NCBI RefSeq assembly: GCF_900141835.1
Contig: NZ_FQZD01000004.1
Coordinates: forward strand, 310,001-374,000
DNA: 64,000 bases
Direction: 5' to 3'
Origin: Propionispora hippei DSM 15287
GTDB lineage: Bacteria > Bacillota > Negativicutes > Propionisporales > Propionisporaceae
Part shown: piece by piece, positions 52,028 to 60,955 of the stretch
How positions within the stretch are numbered: the stretch's first letter is position 1
Layout: each line of letters starts with the position of its first letter
Made by a program: the position numbers and the translations under genes
The notes under the pieces: model-generated
Told to the model about the DNA's origin: nothing
Databases searched by the model: none
The model's input: the letters and a program-made list of their open reading frames with translations, nothing else

Positions 52028-53473
52028 TTATTCATCTTGATATAGAATTGAAAAAACTTCATCATGCATGGCTGGTACTGCTTCACTAATTAACCTTCGA
52101 TTTAACTCTTGTTCCATTTTTTGCAGATCTTCCCGCTTTTCCAATACGCCGGCAACTCTTGGGCTGGTCTGAATCACCAACTTGCCCTGCAGTCTCGGCC
52201 GGGCGGTAATTTTTCTAAGTTCCCGGCAAATTTGAATGCAGACGGTTTCCGGTGACTGTATCCTCCCCCGTGCCTGACAGCAAGGACAATCCATATACAA
52301 TAAGCTTTCGATATTTTGTCTTGCTTTTTTTCGCGTCATTTCCACCAAGCCTAAGGCCGTTAATCCGAGAACATTACTTTTGGTCCGGTCCCTTTGCAAG
52401 GCAGTTTCCAAAGTAGCAAGAACATTTTGCTTGTGCTCTTCTTTATCCATATCAATAAAATCAATAATGATAATACCGCCAATATCCCGCAAGCGCACCT
52501 GCCGGGCAATTTCGGCGGCCGCCTCCAAATTTGTCTTAAGCACGGTTTCCGACAAGTTAGTATTCCCGACAAATTTTCCTGTGTTTACGTCAATAACCGT
52601 CAGTGCTTCTGTACGGTCAATAACTATATAGCCGCCGCATTTTAGCCATACTTGCCGCTGGCTTATTTGTTCCAATGCATCGTCTATTCCAAAATGAGAA
52701 AAAATATCTCCCTTTCCCCTATGTACCCGTACCTTGGGTATTAAATCAGGCGAACTAAATTTCAATAAATCACACACTCGGTCATAAGCGTCCTGATCAT
52801 CCAAAGCAAAGCTATCCACATCCGCAGTCAAGTAGTCCCGTACAATCCGAATGACCAGATTTACATCACGGTATAAAAGCAGAGGAGCATGCGCTATTTT
52901 AGCTCTGGATAATAAGGTGGTCCAAAGATCACTTAAATACTTCACATCTTTATGTAAATCTTCTTCGCTTTTTCCTTCCGCTACAGTCCTTACGATAATC
53001 CCCATACCGGATGGTCGTACAGTTTCAGCCAGCCGTTTTAACCGCTCCCGTTCGGCCTCATTGGCAATCCTGCGTGATATGCCTATATAGTCTACCGTGG
53101 GCATAAGCACAACATAACGCCCAGGCAACGTCAGATGTGTTGTGGCACGAGGTCCCTTGCTGCCGATCGCATCCTTGATAATTTGAACCATGATATCCTG
53201 ACCAACTGTCAACGGATGATTTGCTGTCGGGGACGCACCGGATGTTTTGGGAATAACATCTCCCGTATATAAGAACGCATTTTTTTCCCGCCCGATATCA
53301 ACAAAAACAGCTTGCATGCCTGGCAATACATTTTTTACTTTCCCTAGATATATGTTGCCGACAATATTGGAACTTTCTGTACGTTCCACCGACACTTCCA
53401 CTAATTCTCCGTCTTCCAGCAATGCCATTCTTGTTTCTTCCGGATCGATATTGGCGACAATGGTCTTTAGCAT
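52028..53473 (-). CDS. rng: Ribonuclease G/E
   Basis: A 481-residue endoribonuclease. S1 domain at about 35-120, RNase H-like and catalytic region with VIDVNTGKFVG and IIIDFIDM (metal-binding Asp residues), and the zinc-link CPCCQARG (about 395-402). Length fits RNase G. It trims rRNA and cuts mRNA. It lies downstream of the DUF2344 gene with 16 bp between. GAGGAGGG precedes the ATG. Confidence 0.95.
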   Translation of the reverse strand: MLKTIVANIDPEETRMALLEDGELVEVSVERTESSNIVGNIYLGKVKNVLPGMQAVFVDIGREKNAFLYTGDVIPKTSGASPTANHPLTVGQDIMVQIIKDAIGSKGPRATTHLTLPGRYVVLMPTVDYIGISRRIANEAERERLKRLAETVRPSGMGIIVRTVAEGKSEEDLHKDVKYLSDLWTTLLSRAKIAHAPLLLYRDVNLVIRIVRDYLTADVDSFALDDQDAYDRVCDLLKFSSPDLIPKVRVHRGKGDIFSHFGIDDALEQISQRQVWLKCGGYIVIDRTEALTVIDVNTGKFVGNTNLSETVLKTNLEAAAEIARQVRLRDIGGIIIIDFIDMDKEEHKQNVLATLETALQRDRTKSNVLGLTALGLVEMTRKKARQNIESLLYMDCPCCQARGRIQSPETVCIQICRELRKITARPRLQGKLVIQTSPRVAGVLEKREDLQKMEQELNRRLISEAVPAMHDEVFSILYQDE

Positions 53474-53489
53474 AAATCACCCTCCTCGC

Positions 53490-54191
53490 TTAAGATAACT
53501 CCAGTGGCGTTATCACCTGATCCTGTCCGGCAATATAAAGACCGGTACGGTGAATTAAAGCCGCTTCTTTGCCAGCAGGAAATGAAAATTGATCGACCAG
53601 AACTGAAAAAACATCGCCCGGTTTTATACTGCCTGTCGGTGTAATTTTGATAGCCGCTTCGATGATAACTTCATTTCCATTATTGCTTAGCTTAAGGTCC
53701 TGCAGTAAAAAGTCCTTTATAAGAACTTCCTTCTTTCCCTTAGGGGTCTCTTTTACAAAGTGAATATGCTCGGTTCTATTAAACCGCTCAGTACTTTCAT
53801 AAGCCTTGTCCAACATGGCTACTGACGGCAAAGTAACCAAAAGTTTATACGTTGCCAGGTTTACAACCGCCATAAGGGCCGGGCTTTTTTCTGTCGCTTC
53901 TTTTGCCCGTCTTATCTGTATGCCAGTGGGTAAACACTGCGTCAAGCAGGCAATCACTGTAGTAGAGTCAACCGGTTCTTTCCATTCAATATCCAAATAT
54001 TCCGCGCTGCTCGTAACGCCTACTGCCAAGGCTGACGCAAAGGAAATCTTCATATGAGGATTAAAGCCTTCCGAATAAGCGACTGGCAAATTAGCCCGCC
54101 GTATTGTTCGCTCCAGCGTCCGGGCATAATCTAAATGTGAAATATAACGGATTTCTTCTTCCTTGGTTAATTCTAAACGAGTTTTAGGCAT
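53490..54191 (-). CDS. DUF2344 / TIGR03936 protein, partner of the radical SAM protein
   Basis: A 233-residue protein starting MPKTRLELTKEEEIRYISHLDYARTL (first 15 shown are diagnostic: RYISHLD) with SEGFNPHMKISFASALAVG. The family is nearly always next to, or fused with, the TIGR03960 radical SAM protein, as here (8-bp overlap). Function unknown. The ATG at 54191 has GGAGG about ten bases upstream; the frame extends to 54212. Confidence 0.87.
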   Translation of the reverse strand: MPKTRLELTKEEEIRYISHLDYARTLERTIRRANLPVAYSEGFNPHMKISFASALAVGVTSSAEYLDIEWKEPVDSTTVIACLTQCLPTGIQIRRAKEATEKSPALMAVVNLATYKLLVTLPSVAMLDKAYESTERFNRTEHIHFVKETPKGKKEVLIKDFLLQDLKLSNNGNEVIIEAAIKITPTGSIKPGDVFSVLVDQFSFPAGKEAALIHRTGLYIAGQDQVITPLELS

Positions 54192-56043
54192 GGGCTTCTT
54201 GCCTCCAATCAATTACCTTTGCTGTTAACTGGGGGCATACGCCACAGGCCTCACAGCGATCCCGCCGGCAGTCTATTGTGTAGGCTGCTGCTATCGCTTG
54301 CTCATATTCACGCAATAAAAACGCCTTATGCACGCCGGAGTTTAAATGATCCCACGGCAGTACCTCATTTTCTGGCCGGTTTCGCCCGGCATAAAAATGC
54401 GGATCGATCCCTTCTGCCTGAAAAGCCTGCATCCATATGTTGAAATCAAAGTGTTCCGACCAGCCGTCAAATTTAGCACCGTTCTTCCAGGCCCGGTGGA
54501 TAACCTTGCCTAAACGGCGGTCACCCCGGGCAAAAACACCCTCTAAGAAACTGGTTTTTGCGTCGTGCCAGTTAAAAGAGATGCCGCTTTGTTTTAATAA
54601 GGATTTCAATAATTCTTGTTTTTCTTCTATTTCCTCTATCTTATTCTGACCGAACCATTGAAAGGCCGTCTGCGGTTTGGGCACAAACGAAGATACACTT
54701 ACTGTAACTTTTGCCCCGCGACGTCCTTTAAGCCGCTTATAGCAATCCATCACCCGTCGGGCCATATCGGCAATCCCCCGCACGTCCTCTTCCGTCTCAG
54801 TCGGCAAACCAATCATAAAATACAGCTTGACAGTCGACCAGCCGGCAGTAAAGGCCGCACTGACAGCATCCTGCAAATCGTTCTCGGTAACCCCTTTATT
54901 GATAACATCCCGCATTCGCTGCGTACCCGCTTCCGGTGCAAAAGTCAGACCGCTTTTACGGACTTGCTGAACCTCCTGCGCCAACTGAATAGAAAAGCTG
55001 TCAATTCTAAGCGACGGCAAGGAAACACTGACTCCCTGTTCTTTAAAAGTTGTTATCAACGTACGAATCGTGTCGTGCAGGCAGGAATAATCGGCAGAGC
55101 TTAACGAAGTGAGGGAAATTTCACTGTATCCGGTATTTTTGACCAAATCCTGAGCTAGCTTCAGCAATGTGCCGGGTTGTCGCTCCCGTACCGGCCGGTA
55201 AATCATTCCGGCCTGGCAAAAGCGGCAGCCCCGTGTACAGCCACGAAACAGTTCCAGCATAATCCGGTCATGAACAATATCTAAAAAGGGTACGACCGGT
55301 TTCGTTGCAAACATGGCAGCATCCAAATCATGAACTATTCTTTTGGTTACTGTTGGCGGTACACCTTCTTCTTTCGACGTAATCGCCAGAATTGTACCGT
55401 CTGCCTGATAAACAACCTGATACAAAGAAGGAACATATACGCCAGGTATCAGAGCCGCTTGCTTAAGGAAGACCGGTTTGCCACCTGTTTCTCCCGAACG
55501 CTTCCAGGCTGAATAGGCATTAAGGACATCCAGCACAACCTCTTCCCCTTCGCCTAAAACCAACAAATCAAAAAAATCGGCAACAGGTTCGGCATTGAAC
55601 GCACAGGGACCACCGCCGATAATCAGCGGAAAAGAATCATCCCGTTCCTCTGCCAGAACGGGAATATGCGCTAAATCCAGCATATTCAAAATATTACTAT
55701 AGCTTAATTCATATTGCAGTGAAAAGCCGACGAAATCAAGCTCTTTTAGCGGTGTAAAAGTCTCCAGCGTATATAGTGGTATATTGTGTTCTCTCATTTG
55801 CGCTTCCATATCTACCCACGGGGCATAAACCCGCTCGGCAGCGATTGAAGCATGTTCGTTCAAAATTTGATAAAGAATCTTTAAACCCAGATTGGACATG
55901 CCTACTTCGTACACATCCGGCAGTGCCAGAGCTATCGTAACATCCACTTGGGAATGATCCTTTTTTATACTGTTCAACTCATTGCCGGTATAACGGCCGG
56001 GTTTGACAACTTGTGTCAGGATGGATTGGCTTATCTTGACCAT
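54184..56043 (-). CDS. TIGR03960-family B12-binding radical SAM protein
   Basis: A 619-residue protein. N-terminal B12-like domain (LPDVYEVGMSNLGLKILYQ; IIGGGPCAFNAEPVADFFD), radical SAM cysteines C269, C273, C276 in RGCTRGCRFCQAG, and a C-terminal Cys cluster (CRRDRCEACGVC). Its reaction is not known; the neighbours rng and rplU suggest RNA or ribosome modification (inference). The ATG at 56043 has GGAGGT five bases upstream, better than 56067. Paralogue of 13302-15092. Confidence 0.9.
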   Translation of the reverse strand: MVKISQSILTQVVKPGRYTGNELNSIKKDHSQVDVTIALALPDVYEVGMSNLGLKILYQILNEHASIAAERVYAPWVDMEAQMREHNIPLYTLETFTPLKELDFVGFSLQYELSYSNILNMLDLAHIPVLAEERDDSFPLIIGGGPCAFNAEPVADFFDLLVLGEGEEVVLDVLNAYSAWKRSGETGGKPVFLKQAALIPGVYVPSLYQVVYQADGTILAITSKEEGVPPTVTKRIVHDLDAAMFATKPVVPFLDIVHDRIMLELFRGCTRGCRFCQAGMIYRPVRERQPGTLLKLAQDLVKNTGYSEISLTSLSSADYSCLHDTIRTLITTFKEQGVSVSLPSLRIDSFSIQLAQEVQQVRKSGLTFAPEAGTQRMRDVINKGVTENDLQDAVSAAFTAGWSTVKLYFMIGLPTETEEDVRGIADMARRVMDCYKRLKGRRGAKVTVSVSSFVPKPQTAFQWFGQNKIEEIEEKQELLKSLLKQSGISFNWHDAKTSFLEGVFARGDRRLGKVIHRAWKNGAKFDGWSEHFDFNIWMQAFQAEGIDPHFYAGRNRPENEVLPWDHLNSGVHKAFLLREYEQAIAAAYTIDCRRDRCEACGVCPQLTAKVIDWRQEAHA

Positions 56044-56154
56044 GCTTACCTCCAAAAATTGCAGCAAATAGCGTTGCGCTTCTCCTAGTATATTTCCTAT
56101 ATAAAACCATATTTAACCCTACGTTCTACGTATATAAAAAAAATCCTGCCAATA

Positions 56155-57033
56155 TTATAAAAAATGGCCAATAGGAACATGCAGCCCTTTTTCCGGTAAC
56201 TGTTCCCAAATTTCCGTTTCCGTTAGCATTCCCCGGTACTTCAGCTTATCCTGCTGAACAATCAGCACGACATAATATTCATTGGGCCCAAAGTTATGAA
56301 TTAGCTCCTGAACAGGAACTTGCTCGATAACGGTAAAATGTGTAGTGGGCATTAAACCGCGCGAGGTTAGCTTTGCCTTTTTGCCTGCTAAAATTCGCAT
56401 CGTGCGAAAGCCAGTGATAATGGCTTCCTTCTGTGAGGCTACATAAATAAATACCCCGCTGACAATAAAAGTTAAGTTAATTTCATTAAGATATAAGTAA
56501 TACCAAAATGCTCCGAATAAAAGCCCGGCACTGACCAGTCTGCTAATTTTAATAGTAACGGTTGTTGCCTTTTTATACCCATAGTAAGAGGTTAGATATG
56601 CCCTCAGAACTCTTCCCCCGTCAAGCGGCAGCGCCGGAAGCAGATTAAAGACCGCCAGGACAAGATTGACGTAATAATAAAAGAGCAAGATTTCTTGCCA
56701 GGTTGTCGTCATCTGAATCGCCAAGTAGCAGCAGGCTGCCAATGTTAGGCTGGCAACAGGGCCGGCGAAGGAAATAAATATTTCGCTTCTTGTGCCCGCC
56801 TCATTTAAACAATCTATCTTTGCCACCCCGCCAAAAGGCAATAGTTCAATTTCCTTGACCTTTAATCCCGCAATACGTGCAGCAATGGCATGAGCAAGCT
56901 CATGCCATAACACAGCGCTAAACAAGAGTGTAATTTTACTGCTTAAACCTGCCAGTACAAAAAGCAGCAGGACTATTAAAAACCAATTGTTGAGCTTTAG
57001 TTTAATTCCCTGAATACAGCCAATCCGCAACAA
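56155..57033 (-). CDS. spoIVFB: SpoIVFB-type intramembrane metalloprotease
   Basis: A 292-residue site-2 protease with about six membrane segments. Zinc motif HELAH (HExxH) at about 44-48, and the third ligand region LLPALPLDGGRVLRAYL. The C-terminal ~80 residues look like a CBS-like domain (LMPTTHFTVIEQVPVQEL). SpoIVFB cuts pro-SigK in the mother cell, or another substrate if SigK is not made as a pro-form. TTG start at 57033 with GGAAGGG upstream, next to spoIVFA. Confidence 0.92.
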   Translation of the reverse strand: MLRIGCIQGIKLKLNNWFLIVLLLFVLAGLSSKITLLFSAVLWHELAHAIAARIAGLKVKEIELLPFGGVAKIDCLNEAGTRSEIFISFAGPVASLTLAACCYLAIQMTTTWQEILLFYYYVNLVLAVFNLLPALPLDGGRVLRAYLTSYYGYKKATTVTIKISRLVSAGLLFGAFWYYLYLNEINLTFIVSGVFIYVASQKEAIITGFRTMRILAGKKAKLTSRGLMPTTHFTVIEQVPVQELIHNFGPNEYYVVLIVQQDKLKYRGMLTETEIWEQLPEKGLHVPIGHFL

Positions 57034-57036
57034 GTG

Positions 57037-57741
57037 TCACTTCCCTTCCTTGGTTTGGGCTTCATATTTAATTCTTGTTAACGGATCTATCGCTTTTCCC
57101 TGTTCACGTAATTCAAAATATATTTTTTTATTACCTGAACGGGCAATGACCTGCCCCTGGCTGACTTTTTCTCCTTGACTGACAATGACTTCACCTAAAT
57201 ATCCGTACATAGTATCCAGCCCATTACCATGTTCGATAATAACTGTTTTCCCATAAACTTGACTGTCGGCAATCAATTTTACACTGCCTGCGGCTGCTGA
57301 TTTTATTGTCGAACCGGGAACGACTTCTATCTCAATGCCTTGCTGAAGCTCACCCTGACTTACCTGATTTTTATTCCAGCCAAAGAAACTGACGATTTTT
57401 CCTTCTACCGGCTTTGTCATGTAAGCCAGAGGATCCGGCGGTTTGGGCATTTGATTTGCCATATTCTTAAAAACCGCTAAATCCAGGTCATTAGGCAGGT
57501 GTTGGCTTATTTGCGTAGCTACATAGGTAAAATCGGTTTCGGTCGTCAATATATAATGAACCCCTTTATCCATGATTTGTCCCACATAGGTTTCCGATAT
57601 GTGGGCCCCGTATACAGCAGTGAATAAAAGAATAGCAATAGCAGGGCGTTTCAGCCAGCTATAATTATATTCATGTTCCGTGTAACGCCAATTATCCCGC
57701 GGTGTCCGGGCGTCTGACCAACGATTCCATAAATTAGCCAT
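57037..57741 (-). CDS. spoIVFA: SpoIVFA-like M23-domain protein
   Basis: A 234-residue protein: cytoplasmic N terminus, one membrane segment (about 32-47), an extracytoplasmic linker, and a LytM/M23-type domain at about 105-225 (GWNKNQVSQGELQQGIEIEV, VIIEHGNGLDTMYGYLGEV). Catalytic zinc ligands look degenerate, as in SpoIVFA, which inhibits SpoIVFB and is cut by SpoIVB. GGGGGAA precedes the ATG. Pair with spoIVFB is conserved. Confidence 0.9.
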   Translation of the reverse strand: MANLWNRWSDARTPRDNWRYTEHEYNYSWLKRPAIAILLFTAVYGAHISETYVGQIMDKGVHYILTTETDFTYVATQISQHLPNDLDLAVFKNMANQMPKPPDPLAYMTKPVEGKIVSFFGWNKNQVSQGELQQGIEIEVVPGSTIKSAAAGSVKLIADSQVYGKTVIIEHGNGLDTMYGYLGEVIVSQGEKVSQGQVIARSGNKKIYFELREQGKAIDPLTRIKYEAQTKEGK

Positions 57742-57808
57742 ATGTTCCCCCTAGACCATGTAAGTCCTATAACAAACTATATGCAGGATATGGATAAATA
57801 TAACAAAA

Positions 57809-57827
57809 GCGCACCGTCAAGGTGCGC
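57809..57827 (-). terminator. Terminator after rodA
   Basis: Perfect stem GCGCACC/GGTGCGC (57809-57815/57821-57827), 5-base loop, then TTTT on the minus strand; 4 bp after the rodA stop. It ends the mre-mrd-min-rodA unit. Confidence 0.85.
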
Positions 57828-57830
57828 CTT

Positions 57831-58937
57831 CTAAAACAAAATTTTTTGCCGTCGCATGTAGATATTCAAAAGAATACCGATACTGATCATATTGGTAGTC
57901 AACGAGCTAACACCATAACTCATAAGAGGCAAAGGTATTCCGGTAACTGGCATGATACCAGCAGTCATCCCGACATTAACCAATACATGAAAGGTCAACA
58001 TGGAGGTAATGCCAGTAGCCAACAGAGTTCCGAAATTATCTTTAGCCAGACCAGCTATCTTTATTCCACGGTATAATAGGAAAAAATACAAAAGAAGTAT
58101 GATAACGGCCCCGACAAACCCCAATTCTTCACCAATAACCGCAAAGATAAAATCCGTATGGTTTTCCGGCAGAAAGTTCAATTGACTTTGCGTTCCGGCA
58201 AACAAACCTTTGCCAAACAGCATTCCTGAACCAATCGCAATTTTAGATTGAATGATATGATAACCGGAACCCAGGGGATCAACATTGGGATCAATAAATA
58301 CAGTAAGCCGCATTTTCTGATAGTCCTTTAAAAAATGCCAGAAAATTGGCATGAAGGCAGCTGCCGCTGAAAAAATAAGTAGTAAATGCTTGCTGTTAAT
58401 CCCCGCAACAAAGATCATTCCGAATAAAATAGCAAGAAAAACCAGTGAGGTCCCCAGGTCCGGTTGTTTTAGAACCAGTAAAAAAGGAATACCGACATAG
58501 AGAAAAACCGGTATAATTTCTTTAAAAGAGTTAAGTTTTCCCATCTTCTTATCCAATAGACTGGCGAGCGAGATAATCATAATCAGTTTGGAGAATTCCG
58601 AAGGCTGCAAGCTAATCGGACCGATTTGAATCCAACGCTGTGCCCCCAAGGCAGATTGGCCGACAAACATAACCGCCAATAACATAACCAGATTAATTCC
58701 ATACAGTGTATTCCCAAATTTGGACAGAGACTTGTAATCAAAATGCAGCATAACAAATATGAAAATAACATTCATTAGTGCAAAAATCCCCTGCCGTTGC
58801 ACATACCAGTACCGGTCCTCACTAGGGGTATTAATGTGGGTGGCACTACCGATGATAATTAAGCTGACTAAAATAATAAGACTTGTTACGATGATTACAC
58901 TAAAATCCAGATTTTTCAAAAGACGCCGACTAAGCAT
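57831..58937 (-). CDS. rodA: RodA, SEDS peptidoglycan glycosyltransferase
   Basis: A 368-residue membrane protein with about ten spans. SEDS signatures: GAQRWIQIGPISLQPSEFSKL, KQPDLGTSLVF, and the C-terminal GIPLPLMSYGVSSL. RodA polymerises lipid II for side-wall growth with PBP2 (mrdA), which lies upstream in this cluster. It is downstream of minE. Length is typical (370-400). Confidence 0.95.
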   Translation of the reverse strand: MLSRRLLKNLDFSVIIVTSLIILVSLIIIGSATHINTPSEDRYWYVQRQGIFALMNVIFIFVMLHFDYKSLSKFGNTLYGINLVMLLAVMFVGQSALGAQRWIQIGPISLQPSEFSKLIMIISLASLLDKKMGKLNSFKEIIPVFLYVGIPFLLVLKQPDLGTSLVFLAILFGMIFVAGINSKHLLLIFSAAAAFMPIFWHFLKDYQKMRLTVFIDPNVDPLGSGYHIIQSKIAIGSGMLFGKGLFAGTQSQLNFLPENHTDFIFAVIGEELGFVGAVIILLLYFFLLYRGIKIAGLAKDNFGTLLATGITSMLTFHVLVNVGMTAGIMPVTGIPLPLMSYGVSSLTTNMISIGILLNIYMRRQKILF

Positions 58938-59017
58938 TCATATTACACTTACCTTTCCCTATTGATGAGCACTAATTTATTATAATAGGATTTTTACTTT
59001 CAGTCCAGTAAAAGCAT

Positions 59018-59060
59018 AGAAGCAAGGAATAGCCTTATGAGTCTGCTATGCCTTGCTTCT
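59018..59060 (-). terminator. Hairpin after minE
   Basis: AGAAGCAAGG (59018-59027) pairs with CCTTGCTTCT (59051-59060), with an inner stem ATAGC/GCTAT. Weak T stretch follows. It lies 12 bp after the minE stop and before rodA. Confidence 0.65.
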
Positions 59061-59072
59061 AAATTCCAGTCA

Positions 59073-59351
59073 TTAGTCCTGAGACCATGCACCGCGTTTC
59101 ATCCTGTTGACAGGAATATTAGCCACTAATGCCACCGATGAGTTGGTGTTAGTTAGATTGACCTCCATATCCCTTTCATTAATCTCCATATAATTAGAAA
59201 TGACCCGGATCATATCATCTTTTAATATTTCCATGAATTGAGGAGAAACATTGGCCCGGTCATGCACTAAAACCAACCGTAGCCGTTCTTTTGCAATATC
59301 CTTTGACCCTGCGCTATCCTTGCCAAATAACCGTTGAATCATTTCAAACAC
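59073..59351 (-). CDS. minE: Cell-division topological specificity factor MinE
   Basis: A 92-residue protein. N-terminal segment (LFGKDSAGSKDIAKERLRLVL) includes the MinD-activating helix, and the C-terminal half (MIRVISNYMEINERDMEVNL) is the topological domain. It drives MinD ATP hydrolysis and pole-to-pole oscillation. The GTG at 59351 has GGGGGGA about eight bases upstream. Direct partner of minD and minC next to it; together with divIVA at 9 kb both pole-marking systems are present. Confidence 0.94.
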   Translation of the reverse strand: MFEMIQRLFGKDSAGSKDIAKERLRLVLVHDRANVSPQFMEILKDDMIRVISNYMEINERDMEVNLTNTNSSVALVANIPVNRMKRGAWSQD

Positions 59352-59365
59352 TTTTCAATCCCCCC

Positions 59366-60157
59366 TCAAAAGCCAAAAATTTTCTTCAATTTCTTCATAA
59401 AGCCATCATTGGTTTCCAATGTCATTAAGGGGATATTTTCCCCCATAAGCCGGCGTACAATATTACTATACGCCGTTCCGGCCAAGGAAATTGGATTTGC
59501 TACAGCCGGCTCGCCGCGATTGGTTGAAATAACAATGTACTCGTCTTCCGGGATAATTCCCAGCAAATCAATGGCCAGGATTTCTATAATATCATCAATA
59601 TTCATCATATCGCCCTTCTTTACCATGCTGGGCCGTATACGATTGACAATCAGTTTTGGATTATGCTTTCCCTCTGATTCCAACAATCCGATAATCCTGT
59701 CCGCATCCCGAACAGCCGATACTTCCGGCGTTGTAACAATTATCGCCCGATCGGCACCGGCAATGGCATTCTTAAAGCCCTGTTCAATACCGGCCGGACA
59801 ATCGATGATAACATAATCAAATTGCTCCGCTAATTCCTGGGATAATTGACGCATTTGTTCGGGACTGACCGCATTTTTGTCTCTTGTCTGAGCTGCCGGA
59901 AGCAGATAAAGCGTTTCATAACGCTTGTCCCGGATTAAAGCTTGTTTTAAGCGGCAATTTCCTTCTGTAACATCTACTAAATCATATACAATCCGATTTT
60001 CAAGTCCCATGACAACATCTAAATTTCTAAGTCCGATGTCGGCATCAATTAAAACGACTTTTTTACCTAGCAACGCAAAACCTGTCCCTAAATTGGCAGT
60101 GGTAGTCGTTTTGCCGACGCCACCTTTACCAGATGTAATTACGATCACTTCTCCCAT
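59366..60157 (-). CDS. minD: Septum site-determining ATPase MinD
   Basis: A 263-residue deviant Walker ATPase: SGKGGVGKTTTTANLG (9-24), switch VIIDCPAGIEQG, and a C-terminal amphipathic membrane-targeting helix (MKKLKKIFGF). It brings MinC to the membrane and blocks FtsZ at poles. Cotranscribed with minC (11 bp upstream) and minE (14 bp downstream). Confidence 0.97.
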   Translation of the reverse strand: MGEVIVITSGKGGVGKTTTTANLGTGFALLGKKVVLIDADIGLRNLDVVMGLENRIVYDLVDVTEGNCRLKQALIRDKRYETLYLLPAAQTRDKNAVSPEQMRQLSQELAEQFDYVIIDCPAGIEQGFKNAIAGADRAIIVTTPEVSAVRDADRIIGLLESEGKHNPKLIVNRIRPSMVKKGDMMNIDDIIEILAIDLLGIIPEDEYIVISTNRGEPAVANPISLAGTAYSNIVRRLMGENIPLMTLETNDGFMKKLKKIFGF

Positions 60158-60168
60158 GAATTAACCTC

Positions 60169-60792
60169 CTAGAGAATAGCTGGTTCAATGATTACCGCAC
60201 CATCTTTGACGCGTGCAGTTTCAACATATTCCGGATAATCAATATGATCTGGAGCCCTTGCAATGAGTCCGGCGATTCTAATCTGCGAAGCCATCAGTTT
60301 ATTGGCGGTAATGGTTGCCTGTTCATCCCCATAAGCCCCGGCATGTACCACGCCGCGGCAAGTGCCGTAGATAATAATATCACCGCCGGCAATCAGTTGA
60401 GCTCCTGGGTTGATATCGCCAAAAACAATAATGTCTCCGCTATACACAATCTCTTGTCCATTACGCAATGTCTTTTTTATCACCAATTCCTCCGGAACAG
60501 ACGCCTGAGTCGTTTCTGCTAAAGCAGTATCGCCGCCAACACAAAGGGCGGTTTCCGCTATGCTCCAGGAAAGACCATGGCTTGTAAACAGCTCGGTTAA
60601 TTGTCCCTGTTGTTCCGGTGTGAGTATGCGTACGGCAGATGAAATATTCACCACAGCACCATTACTAAAAAATTTCGCCGCTGATTCCAGCTTTCTCCTG
60701 AGTTGTTGCATAATTTCGCCAAAGTCAGCGGATTCGTTCAATAATAACTGTAGCCCGGTTTTACTTCCTTTAAATATTACATCTTCCTGCAT
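60169..60792 (-). CDS. minC: Septum site-determining protein MinC
   Basis: A 207-residue FtsZ inhibitor. N-terminal domain (about 1-85) contacts FtsZ; the C-terminal beta-helix (about 105-205) has the repeated glycine pattern SGDIIVFGDINPGAQLIAGG and YGTCRGVVHAGAYGD. GGAGAATG precedes the ATG. Confidence 0.93.
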   Translation of the reverse strand: MQEDVIFKGSKTGLQLLLNESADFGEIMQQLRRKLESAAKFFSNGAVVNISSAVRILTPEQQGQLTELFTSHGLSWSIAETALCVGGDTALAETTQASVPEELVIKKTLRNGQEIVYSGDIIVFGDINPGAQLIAGGDIIIYGTCRGVVHAGAYGDEQATITANKLMASQIRIAGLIARAPDHIDYPEYVETARVKDGAVIIEPAIL

Positions 60793-60894
60793 ATCATTCT
60801 CCTAAATTTTACCATGAATTAACTGCCAATTACAATCATATTTCGCGACAATTGGCAAATTTTCCTGCAATAAAAAATGATTTACAAAAATTAT

Positions 60895-60955
60895 GCTTTA
60901 TAAAATAAATGAGGAACATGAGTTATTCTCATATTCCTCATTTATTTTATAAAGC
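60895..60955. terminator. Very long hairpin overlapping the end of mrdA
   Basis: A 28-bp stem with a single mismatch (60895-60922 with 60928-60955; arms begin GCTTTATAAAATAAATGAGG) and a 5-base loop. The arm nearest mrdA includes its final codons (stop at 60947). On the minus strand it is followed by ATAATTTTTG. Much longer than an ordinary terminator stem. Confidence 0.8.

Noticed and set aside
54616-55104. 162-residue plus-strand frame
   Set aside because: Shadow of the radical SAM gene on the minus strand.
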